Origin: Cannabis sativa | Lineage: Eukaryota; Streptophyta; Magnoliopsida; Rosales; Cannabaceae | Assembly: GCF_029168945.1 (NCBI RefSeq) | Contig: NC_083609.1 | Location: 25,293,501-25,357,500 of the forward strand | Reading direction: 5' to 3' | DNA length: 64,000 nt | Shown: piece after piece, positions 45,062-54,760 of the stretch | Position numbering within the stretch: the first letter of the stretch is position 1 | Layout of the letters: every line of letters starts with the position of its first letter | Program-made: the position numbers and the translations under genes | The notes under the pieces: generated by a model | Database searches by the model: none | Seen by the model: only the letters and a program-made list of their open reading frames with translations | Told to the model about the DNA's origin: nothing

Positions 45062-46826
45062 ACTTTGTTTATTTGTTTTCTTCTTCTGATTGGCCAAGCT
45101 ACTTGAACTCAATTGAGTTGGATCAAAAAGCTGGACCAAGGGTGAAATCGTCCAGATGAAGATGAAGCTCTTCAATTTTTTTTGAATTAATTGTTTTGGT
45201 TTAAAACAATTTGGATTTCAAATTTTAGTTAGGGATATTTATCCCTGTTTTTCTCATATTGTTGCAATATTTTTTTTATTTTATTATTAATAAAGTTTTA
45301 TTTTTCGAAATTCAACATTGCAACTTATGAGATTGAGCTTCATTTATTTTATCTTCATCAATTAATTATCACATTATATTTGTATGTTTGTATGTGTAAG
45401 TGTTTTTATTATTGATGCAAATTCTATAATATTTACAACTCTTCATAGAGTTATATTATATAAACACTAGAAATTATTTCTATGTTTATCAATAATTGTT
45501 AATTCTCATACAATTATTAAGAATTTGTTTAATAAAAGGATCTTATGATCTGATAGGGGTGGAGAAAAGTTAAGAAAACTATGCAGTTCAACGATCTTTT
45601 ATATCTAATGAACTCTGGATAGTATTCAACTCCACATAAACTCTATCACACAGAGAATCATGATCTTTACAACCTTTAGGGGTGGATCATAATCTCTATA
45701 TACTTAGGGGTGGAGATTTTCCATAGTACCCTATATGTATATTCTTAGGGGTGGAGTCTATTCCACAATTCCCTATGAAACACATATCTTGTTTAAACAT
45801 AGAAGTAATATAATGAGTCAGCTATTGTCAATATAAATTCTTAATCTTGATCGTATGTTCCATTTCGATTTTACTATTGTAAGTAAAAGTTTGATACCTT
45901 TGAAAGTTCTTTGTTAAAGTTTCACACTACCTTAATTGAGTGGGAGAATTTTAAAATTCTATACCCATCTTCATTAGGTTGATACTTGTGATAGGTACTT
46001 AAGAACACTACTGAAAAGCAAATCTAACCATTCACATGGATAGGTATAGCTTATCAGAATTATGAGAATAAGATAAAGAAATCTAGTTCAGTCCATTCGA
46101 ATGACTTGAACCAAGAATTCTTAATCCTCATAAAATTTTATGGTATCTTAATTTTGATTACTTTAATCTCTGGCATGTATTTTTCACTTCAAATACTAGT
46201 CTGCTAAGTTGATGACTTAGTCTTGACTTAAAGTTTCAGACTAATACAAAAGTCACAACTAGGTAACTCTCTAAACAATCAGAGGTTAAAAGTATTATTT
46301 AACCAGACATCTGCTATTGAGTGGGAGCTATCTGAGATGTAATCAAATAGGGAACATTAGAAGATATTCAAGAAGGATTTATGAAAGTGATCTATATGTC
46401 AGATATTAAGGAACTGTGTATCAGTTGTCTTTGTATCACACCATCTAATTTCGAAATTCTTAAGATGGTGCTTACTTTGGGGGTGGAGGAATTATTGTAT
46501 AATAATTCAAGCTCTACCAGAGAAGAACTATAACTTGGTCTATTCGAAAATACCAGAAAGTTATATCACTGAAGAAAAGTCTACACTGTATTATCTCAAT
46601 TACATATTTTAAAATATGAGAGATATGTCCTCTGTTAATTCAGATGTACTTTTAAAACAGTAAAGATTTCAGTATCCCTTGATGAGTAAAGCATATAGTA
46701 AAGGATGTTTCATAAGAGTATTTATGAACTAGTTTCCAGAAGTTTGGGTGGATTCAAATATACTACACTTGATCTGAAGATCAAGACATCAGATTGACCT
46801 ATTTGCGCAGTTTGTTTTATATTAGT
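45062..46826 (+). pseudogene. Decayed pol region of element B
   Basis: No ORF and no recognisable catalytic motif. Shared blocks with element A (for example GATAGGGGTGGAGAAA and CAGACA(C/T)CTGCT(G/A)TTGAGTG) show that both descend from the same ancestral region, at the place where Copia pol would end. Confidence 0.5.
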
Positions 46827-46839
46827 GCAAGTGGGAGTT
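46827..46839 (+). other. Polypurine tract of element B
   Basis: GCAAGTGGGAGTT immediately before the 3' LTR, identical to that of element A at 4101-4113. Confidence 0.75.
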
Positions 46840-48750
46840 TGTTAGGTTTTATGCCCTAAATAAAACTCTTTACAATGCGATTAGTTATCAATATAAGAAA
46901 TTTGAAGTGATTGATGTTTGCATGAATTTTACATGCTAATGGTTTAATATGTTTAATATGTTTATTACATTCATACACACAAAATCGGTTAAATCCGGAT
47001 CATATGTTTATTCACAATTACGGTATCGTCAACACGGTGGAATGTGATTGTGATCATATGAATCAAAAGTTTTGGTCCTGTTTCATCGGTGTTATTGGAT
47101 TTACACTAATGTGATAATCGGCGATGATGTGTACTTACACTTGGAGTAAGTGTTATGTTCTTTCCAGGACATTAGTAAAGTATACTAGTTTCGAATGTAT
47201 GGAGTATACATTGGATCGGACCGATATTGCAACTAAGTTAAGATATTACAAACTTACCGTTATACATATCTTTCCAAGTCAATATCGTAGTTGATCTTAA
47301 GATTGAAAAGAATCTAAATCCCGATATGCTTGGGCTCAACTCGGGAGTGCTATTCATGTTCTTTGATTTATTAGTTAAGCCTACTTTTGGGTCGGGGTGA
47401 TACGTATATTTTGGGAACATGATAGTATGATTGAGTGGGAGTCTTGAACATAAATATGGAATCTATAGCTTCTACTTGGTGTATAGAAGTCAAGTGATGA
47501 TTCCCTTCGAGCTTAGCAAATAGAAGTAAATGGATGAGCTCTTTTTTAACCGACTAATTATTAGATCACTAAACACCATTTACAGTAGCTAAGTGTTTTA
47601 AGGGGCAAAATACATTGAGGGTGAGAACGGTAAAGAAATCCCATCTCGATGTAAATCATCTATATAGAGGATCTTTAAATCACAATAAGATTATAACAAT
47701 GGTTAAATGAGATAGTATATTGGTATCGTGAAAAATACAATATGCTCTATATAAGTACCGACGAGTGCAATTCTAAGTTCTAAGAGTGGATTCAACGAAG
47801 AATTAATAAGTAGGAATTTACTTGGTAAATTTGGTTCACTTATTAGAAGCTCAGCATATAGATCCATGGTCCCCATTCTAGTTGAGAACATTCTGCTTGT
47901 AAGACTCATTAATTGATTCGTGATTGATCAATTATAATTCTAAAGTTAGATTATGTCTGATTTTATGAATTTTCACTAAGCAGGGGTGAAATTGTAAGGA
48001 AAAGAGTTTTCTAGGTTTATTTATTTATTAATAGACTTTATATGTCTAATTAATAATTAAATTAAATGACAATATTATTTAATAATGTATTTTAATTATT
48101 AAATAATTAGTTTTGGCATTTAAAAGGTTAGAATTGGAAAATTGGCATTTTTGAGAAAATAGAGATAAAATTTGATAAAATTGCAAAATTAAGTGGGGCC
48201 CATTACAACACCTATGGCCGGCCACTTATAAGGCTTTTTCAAATTATTATTTTTATTATTTTAATGCCAAATAATTCTAAACTTAAACCTAGTAAGTTGC
48301 CTATAAATAGAAAGTGATGGCTCAGTCAAAATACAAGTTTTCAATAAGCCTTTCTGACAGAAATTTCTCTCTTCAGAAAACTGAGCCTTCCTCACTCTCT
48401 ACCTTGGCCGAAACCTCTCTCCCTCTTTTCCTTCATCTTTTTCGTGACCCTAGTGAAAGAGTAAGTGCCCACACACAGCAAGCAGTAACTCAATCATAGA
48501 TTGGAAGACTGTGAAGGATCAAAGCTTGAAGAAGAAGGAGATTCGGGCTCAGATCTTGATTATACTCTGCTACAGAAAGGAATCAAGGGTTAGAGATCTT
48601 AGTGGAAGGAGACATTTATTCCGCTGCATCAATGTAAGGTTTTCTTAACTTTATATGTGTTTATTTTATCGTTTTAGAAAGTTCATATTTAGGATGTTAA
48701 TAAACATACTTGTGAGTAGATCTAAGATCCTGGTAAAATAATTTCCAACA
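46840..48750 (+). repeat. 3' LTR of element B
   Basis: Near-identical to 38474-40385, ending AATTTCCAACA followed by the target duplication TTTTC. TATAAATA at 48302-48309. Confidence 0.95.
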
Positions 48751-48755
48751 TTTTC

Positions 48756-48917
48756 ATCATTTTCAGTAGGTTGAGACCAACCTGTAAGAATAGCTCTCCA
48801 TGCCTTCTCATCTTGCGATTTGATGAATGCTCTCATCCTGACCTTCCAATAAGGATAATTCGACTCATTTAATAGAGGAGGTCTAGAGATAGAGCTTCCT
48901 TCTGCAAACAAAGACAT
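48756..48917 (-). pseudogene. N-terminal gag piece of element C, cut off by element B
   Basis: MSLFAEGSSISRPPLLNESN, then YPYWKVRMRAFIKSQDEKAW, is the start of a SIRE-type gag (DUF4219-like). The frame runs into the target duplication at 48755-48751. Once one copy of the duplication and element B are disregarded, the frame continues at 38473 without a shift, so B is the only lesion at this point. Confidence 0.88.
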
Positions 48918-48976
48918 CTCACACAAAACAAGTTAAACGGAATAACCTCAAGATCTCACTAAGAATTTAGTGACTC

Positions 48977-48988
48977 GCTCTGATACCA
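48977..48988 (-). other. Met-type primer-binding site of element C
   Basis: Minus strand TGGTATCAGAGC, two bases from the 5' LTR. This is the standard initiator tRNA-Met site of plant Copia elements. Confidence 0.88.
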
Positions 48989-48990
48989 AG

Positions 48991-50197
48991 TGAAATTCCG
49001 TATTTTAATATTCCCAATTTGATTATTTAATTAAATGATTAATTAAATGCGGAATAATAAAGCTGATGCGAAAACGATTTTACGTAGTTACGTAATGCAA
49101 CTCTGTAACTCCAGAGAAACCCAGAAAAACAAACAGTGCATAAAAGTAAAAACACACAAGATTTTTGTACGTGGTTTCAACAATCCTTTCAGATTGTTAC
49201 TAGTCCACGGGGCCACGCCCAGAGATAAGATTCATTAGATCGGTATCAAAAATACAAAGTAATTGACTTATGCATAAATAGACTCCCTCTTATTGTATGC
49301 CGCAAGCTTGATGTATTCCACCTACTAACCGAATCTTGATAAAACTCCAAGAGCTCGAACTCCCTTCGATCACCTTGAAGAGTGCTTGAATCCTCCCGAT
49401 TCAAGGCTTAAAGGCTATCTCCCGAAAGCCTATACAACCATCTCCCAAAGGTTGTGTGCTTGTATCCTCCCGATGCAAGACTTCAAAAGCAATCTCCCGA
49501 AAGCTTGTAAATACCCTTCTCCCGAAGGTGCACTGATGTTCTTCTTCGTTGTAGACTTGAATACAGACTCAAGACAATACAAACAACAAATAAACAGAGT
49601 AAGAGTAGAACAACTCTTCTCTACAAAACAAAGACACTCTTTTCTTATGATATGAAAGTGAATAAAAGAGTTAACATAACAAAGACACTCTTTCCTTAAG
49701 ATATGAATATAATTCTAAGTGTGTGAAAGAGATGCAAAACCTAGCTACTATAAGATGTATTTATAATGAATATACATCTCATAGACAGCTTACATTAGGT
49801 CTGAACAAGACCTCAACCCACTAGAAACTTCCCTAAAATAATTCTTCAATCAGTCCAGGAATTTCCGTTTCTGTACCTACAGAATCGTGGGCAGTAACTA
49901 CAACTTTCCTTTTATAGAAAAGGAAAGTTTAGCTCCGGTTTTCTCTTCAAGAAACCTGATCTTAGAAAATGGGAAACTCAACACAAGATCAGAATAACAG
50001 CTGGTTAGCAAAGAATCAATGTGTAATCAAAACTTACCATTTTTACCTCAATTTCCATAAATAGGAAAGCTAGTCAACTTTCCTTCCAAGTTTAGATTTA
50101 CACAAATATGGAAACCATATCAATAAATGCCAGCCGAAATATACAAAGAATAATAAAATATTTTTGTCAATTAAATATGCCAAAAATGGAATTAACA
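48991..50197 (-). repeat. 5' LTR of element C
   Basis: TGAAATTCCG...TTAACA on the plus strand, next to the primer site and followed by target duplication ATGTT. It promotes leftward transcription of C. Confidence 0.92.
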
Positions 50198-50670
50198 ATG
50201 TTAAAGTTGGTTGTGATTCAATGTGTGTGATGGCTTTGGCTAGGAACCCAAAGAAGTCAGTTTTCTGGGTAGCTACCAGCATGCTCAACTTCTCTGACCC
50301 GCTTATTGAAGAAGTCGTAGCCTGTCTATTAGCTATGGAATCAACGGTCTACTGGAAGCATTCTTTTATGTTGGTCGAGAGTGATTATAAGACGGTTATC
50401 AATGCGTCGAAGGGAGTATGTACTATTTGGGGTATTGGTAACTATGTATTTTTAATGTAAACAACTCCCTAATTTATTTATTAGCTATAATTTTTCGTTT
50501 ATATCAAGACTGTATAATTTTGCGGCTCATAATGTGACTAAATGGGTATTCGCCAATAATGTAATTAGTATGGTTGATCCTTCATCTATTCTAAATAATA
50601 TCTTATGTAATGACCATGAGGTCTTATTATTATTGTTTAATATATTTACGCTAGTTTTTTTTTTAAAAAA
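50198..50670 (+). pseudogene. LINE ORF2 3' part: RNase H domain and A-rich tail
   Basis: Continues from the 28994 break: VKVGCDSMCVMALARNPKKS, then EEVVACLLAMESTVYW (catalytic Glu region) and FMLVESDYKTVINA (Asp position), which fits a plant LINE RNase H domain. A stop follows at 50458. Reading on past further stops gives HNVTKWVFANNVISM, the usual C-terminal helix. It ends in an A-rich run near 50670. Non-functional. Confidence 0.8.
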
Positions 50671-51339
50671 AAAACCCAAAACTTATGCGAACAAGTTATT
50701 AAAAAAGATTTACCAAAAAATAATAATAATTAAATAAGGCACTATTTTTTTTAATAAAAAAATTACATTTTTACATTTAAAGAATTTTTTTTACATTTTT
50801 TATGGGTTTCCATAAAAACAACATGAAAACAACATTTTTTTTTTTTACATAAAAGTAACATGAAAACAACAACAAAAAATAACATATAGGTAACAAAAAA
50901 TCAACAATAAATTAAGAGAATACAACATAAAAAGACTGTATTTTCTGTAAAAAAAAAATATCGTAAAAATATTTAATATTCCGTTAAACTGTATTTTTGT
51001 ATTTTTTTTTTGCTAATTAAGATTTTTTTTCCCGAACTTACCAAATCATACCCCCTAAACTTTTTTGAACATTAAAAATTCTCCCCGAACTATTGAGATT
51101 GTTAGATTTAAGACTTTGGTCTAATTACATATTAAAGTTTAAAGGGTATGATTTGATTAAAATTAGTTAAAAGTCCTTAAATTTAACCATCTCACTAGTT
51201 CAAGCTAATTTTTAACGGTAAAAAATTAGCTTTTTTTTTTTTTTTTTCTAAATAATTCAAAAAAAATTATTAGAAATAAAAAAACAATTCAGCGAAAATA
51301 AAAAGGAACACAGAAAGAACGGTGAAAAAGTTAGGGCTC
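50671..51339. other. AT-rich intergenic stretch upstream of the U1-C gene
   Basis: Homopolymer-rich with repeated ACAACATGAAAACAAC-like words near 50818-50870. Similar wording recurs near 55560-55860, so a short dispersed repeat is possible. No gene seen. Confidence 0.5.
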
Positions 51340-51816
51340 ACACCAGATCACCGGTCCACCATCTTCGTCATTCTGTTCTCAGAACCATGGCTGCTTCAAC
51401 TTCAACATTGCCGGTGCGACTGCTTTAAGTAACGGACTCAGTTCACTTCATTCATTTTAGATATCCTCTTCGTTGCTATCACCCAAGGTAATCTATCACT
51501 AAAAGCTTTGAGTTTGAAGTTCGGTCGAAGATCTCTTCTTGTTTTATTTTGATATTTTTTCAAAAATACATCACATTAATAAATAAATATATACAAATTA
51601 AAGAAAAAACGACATGTCGTTTTGTTGTTGTTGATGTCTTTAAATTTGTTGAACCAGAAACCTAGAATAGAAGTAGAACTAGAAGCTTCTCCCTCTTGTC
51701 TCCGTTTCTCCTCTCTCTACCATATTATTATTTTTTAATTTTGAATTGGGTACTCATTTTGGGTCTCTTCTCAACTCCGTAGTTCGTTCTACTTGCCATT
51801 CTTCCAACATACGACA
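51340..51816 (+). promoter_or_regulatory. Probable promoter and 5' untranslated region of the U1-C gene
   Basis: Composition rises from AT-rich to mixed here, with CT-rich tracts near 51690-51720 that are common in plant 5' UTRs. An ATG at 51388 opens a very short frame that closes at 51428, so it is a possible upstream ORF if transcribed. AAG|GTAATC at 51488 and CAG at 51657 could bound a leader intron. A perfect 18-bp palindrome lies at 51606-51623. The transcription start is not determinable by eye. Confidence 0.45.
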
Positions 51817-53256
51817 ATGCCTCGGTAAGACTCAAACTCGCAAATTCTGTTTATAAGACTACTCACCATCCTTCGATCGAATAATCTTATTTGAGGTTTT
51901 TTATTTTCAGGTATTACTGTGACTATTGCGACACTTATCTAACCCATGATTCGGTAAGTCATTTTGTATAAGAGACAACCCAAGTTAAAGAGATTTTCGT
52001 ATTCGTTACTGGGATATACATACCGTTGTTCATTGTATTTAAATTTTGATCATGATTCATGAGGGAACAAATGGGTGCTTTTTTATTTTTGTTTCATTTG
52101 AGTGACAAATTGGGTGTTCGTATTTTTCAGCCATCTGTTAGAAAACAGCATAATGCTGGCTACAAGCACAAGGTATTTTTTCTCTCGTTAAGTTTGTAAT
52201 CAAAGTTGATTAGCATTAATTACATCGAATTTTGGTGTTAATTCGTTTTTTTTTTTCTTAATTTTGTGTTTTATCTTAGGCAAATGTACGAACCTACTAT
52301 CAGCAGTTCGAGGAGCAACAAACCCAAAGTTTGATTGACCAAAGGATTAAGGAACACCTTGACCAAGCTGGAGCTTATCATCAGGTTGGTGCGGCTTATA
52401 ATCAACATCTACTTGCTCAGAGGCCTCGTCTTCCTGTTCTACCAACACCTATGATGCCACACATGCCTGGAGGTGGACCACCAATGCTACCCGGGATGAT
52501 TAGACCTCCTGTTTTGCCTAGACCAGGTCCTGGTGCTCCAGGTTGATACTGATCATTAAATGTTTGCACTTCTGTTTCAGTCTTTTATATGATTTATTTA
52601 TTTATTTTGCCAATTTCATAGCTTTCCCCTTTCTAAATTGTTCTTGAATGGCTTATTGCTTGTTGGTGTACTTTTTTGGGATATAGTTTTCCTAATATTC
52701 TATTTGAATACAGCTTTTACTGCTGGCATTTTTAATTCTCTTTCATCTGTTGTTCATGGCAGTGTTTCGGTATTTTTTCATAGCTATATATTAAGACCAA
52801 ATGTCTGCATTTCTCACTTGCTGTTTAGTTTCTATGTTAAATTGCTCTTTACTAATTTTCTCTTATTATATGTATAATGTACATACATAAATGCATACCA
52901 TTTGTGTCTGTATAAGTTTCTTTGTAGATGCATTTTTTGTTGAAATATTCTTTAACGATAATTTTCTAGGAGGCTATGGTCTTCATCCAAACATGCCACC
53001 AATGCTGGCTCCTCCCGGTGCTCCACCTGGGGCTCCTCCTGGTGCTCCATCCATGCCTGGCCAATTAAATTCTCTCCCGAGGCCCCCAACCATTAACGTT
53101 CCCTCAGCCATTCCCGGGACAGCCGCACCAGCTTCTTCCATGGGTGCCCCCTCGCAGGCTCCACCTGGGATGTATCAAGCCAATCCAGCACCACCATCAA
53201 GTGGAGGCTATGATAGTTTTAATCCAAGTACTCAGGCTACGGACTCTAATCAGTAG
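51817..53256 (+). CDS. U1C: U1 small nuclear ribonucleoprotein C, five coding exons
   Basis: Exons 51817-51824, 51911-51953, 52131-52172, 52280-52541 and 52970-53256, totalling 642 bases, 213 residues and a stop. All introns are GT-AG. The N-terminus MPRYYCDYCDTYLTHD has a U1-type C2H2 zinc finger with C6, C9, H24 and H30, then the conserved helix region KANVRTYYQQFEEQQTQSLI. The C-terminal half is rich in Pro, Met and Gly (MPHMPGGGPPMLPGM, APPGAPPGAPPGAP), as in other U1-C proteins. The protein joins the U1 snRNP and stabilises its pairing with 5' splice sites in the nucleus. Length fits plant orthologues of about 200 residues. The donor of intron 4 is weak (G|GTTGAT). Retaining that intron would end the protein after residue 119. 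This is the only intact host gene here. Confidence 0.95.
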
Positions 53257-54110
53257 ACTCGTTAAATTGGTAAGTTTCTTTACTTTAATGTAGTTTAATT
53301 TTGTGTTTTTAACTTAGCAGCAATGGTTTGTAATTTTGTATGGGATTAGTAGGTTTAATAAGCATCAAGTTAAGTAAGTGTGGTAGCCCCTTTGAATGTT
53401 CAGTTATTCTTAATTAGTATTGTGTGCGCAGTGCACCATTAGTAGAATCAAGCAAAGCAAGAGCTACGAATATTAACACATAGATGTCAAATATGGTTTG
53501 TACTAGCACTCACACTAGCTAATGTAAAATAGCTACAAAGGTTAAAAAATAGCTAAGAATTGAAAAAAAAGGTCAAAGAAGCACATTCAATTGATGAGCT
53601 AAAATAGCTCAAAAATTTACTTCATGAATAGTGCTTAGCTAAATGTAGCTAATACTTATCTTAGTTTAGTACTTAGCTATAATTTTTTATTATTTTTATA
53701 ATGTATTTTATTTAATTGTATCTGTAAAAATGAATAAATATTAGTAATATATAATATTTTATTAATTTGTGTATTATAAATATATTATTTAAATGGTTTA
53801 GAGAAAATTATAAAGAAGTTGATGTATGGTATAATGTAAATGTGTGAGGTAAAATAAAAAAAGTAAGTTTTGGTGAGGTATTTTAAAGAATAGAGTAGAG
53901 AAGCTGTTGGGACTTGGGATTGCTCTTTGATTTTTCTGATTGTCATTGGGTTATGTATTACATTGATGAAGTTTGTGGCTTGTTTAAACCTTGTACTCAT
54001 ATGTCTTTGTTTATTTGTCAGTTAAAAGCATTGTACTTTTGTCTCCATCGATTTGTGTTTAAAATGTGACATTTTTGTGCTCTAATTACAGTAAAATGGA
54101 AATATTCGGG
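53257..54110 (+). other. 3' UTR of the U1-C gene, possibly with an intron
   Basis: TTG|GTAAGTTT at 53270 is a strong donor and TTACAG (ending 54092) a good acceptor, so an intron of about 0.8 kb in the 3' UTR is possible. The end of the transcript is not evident. Transcripts with such an intron can be targets of nonsense-mediated decay, but that is inference. Confidence 0.4.
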
Positions 54111-54299
54111 GACCCGGGAAACAAGTGATGCTTCTGACTATTTGGGTTATTTCATCTACCATGATGTGAAGGAATCTGTTTTTGGAAGCTTTAATGTCAA
54201 AAGTTGTGGATTTTGTGAAGTGTTGTTGACATTAAATTTGAACAAACTAGGAGAATTTTGCAAAAAATGAAAAAATTGAAATCTATACCCTGTTTTATT

Positions 54300-54760
54300 A
54301 GACAGTGATAGATACATTCTTAGATATGATTCTAGTTAGGCTGAGAGAAATACGAAAGACCATGCAAGGTTTTGCACAATTTGTAGGAACCATGCCAGTT
54401 TGAAAGAAGTGCCAAACAGCAGTTGATCGATTTATGTTTTCATGTGGGGATTGCATTTCTCTCATTAATGCTAGAAGTTGCTATGTATTTTAAAATTCTA
54501 AAGATGGCTTTGGACATTGAGATTTTGTTGAAAGCATTGTTTTTTAGTTTGCTTTTAGATTGCATGGAAAAGTGCCTTTGACTTCGAGAGCTTCCAAGTT
54601 TGCAGCTCATTGCATTGCTGCTTTCAGGTGTAGTGTAGGCACCATTCTAGCTTCTGTTGATTGGTTCTCCTATCTTCGTACTATGGACTTTGCTCCTTTT
54701 CTTTCTGTAGCCCTTTTTGGCTCTTAAATGAAGCTATTTTATCTCTCCTAAAAAAAAGTA
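54300..54760 (+). pseudogene. Possible LINE 3'-end relic
   Basis: One frame near 54590-54725 reads ASKFAAHCIAAFRCSVG, followed by a stop, MKLFYLS and an A-run at 54753. This resembles the C-terminal end of a plant LINE RNase H domain with its A tail. Short and weakly supported. Confidence 0.35.

Larger units (their letters stand above)
38474..48750 (+). mobile_element. Non-autonomous Ty1/Copia element B, inserted in gag of element C
   Basis: LTRs at 38474-40385 and 46840-48750 (1912 and 1911 bp) with target duplication TTTTC at 38469-38473 and 48751-48755. Total 10,277 bp. Inside are a Met-type primer site with two mismatches, an unusually long leader of about 3.8 kb, a gag ORF (44159-45061) with a late frameshift, and a decayed pol region without motifs. 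It belongs to the family of A and F; Angela/Tork affinity is a guess from LTR size. It disrupts gag of C in the opposite orientation. Confidence 0.95.
28994..50197 (-). mobile_element. SIRE-type Ty1/Copia element C, nearly complete, hosts element B
   Basis: LTRs at 28994-30201 and 48991-50197 (1208 and 1207 bp, TGAAATTCCG...TTAACA) are flanked by the target duplication ATGTT (28989-28993 and 50198-50202). Minus-strand order: 5' LTR, Met-type primer site, gag, protease, integrase, reverse transcriptase, RNase H, spacer, third ORF, polypurine tract, 3' LTR. Without B the element is about 10.9 kb. Gag wording (CRECEGFGH ... GLNVTWSDD) and an extra ORF after pol are typical of the SIRE/Maximus lineage. 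It is disabled by B in gag and by single stops between gag and pol and between RT and RNase H. Confidence 0.92.
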
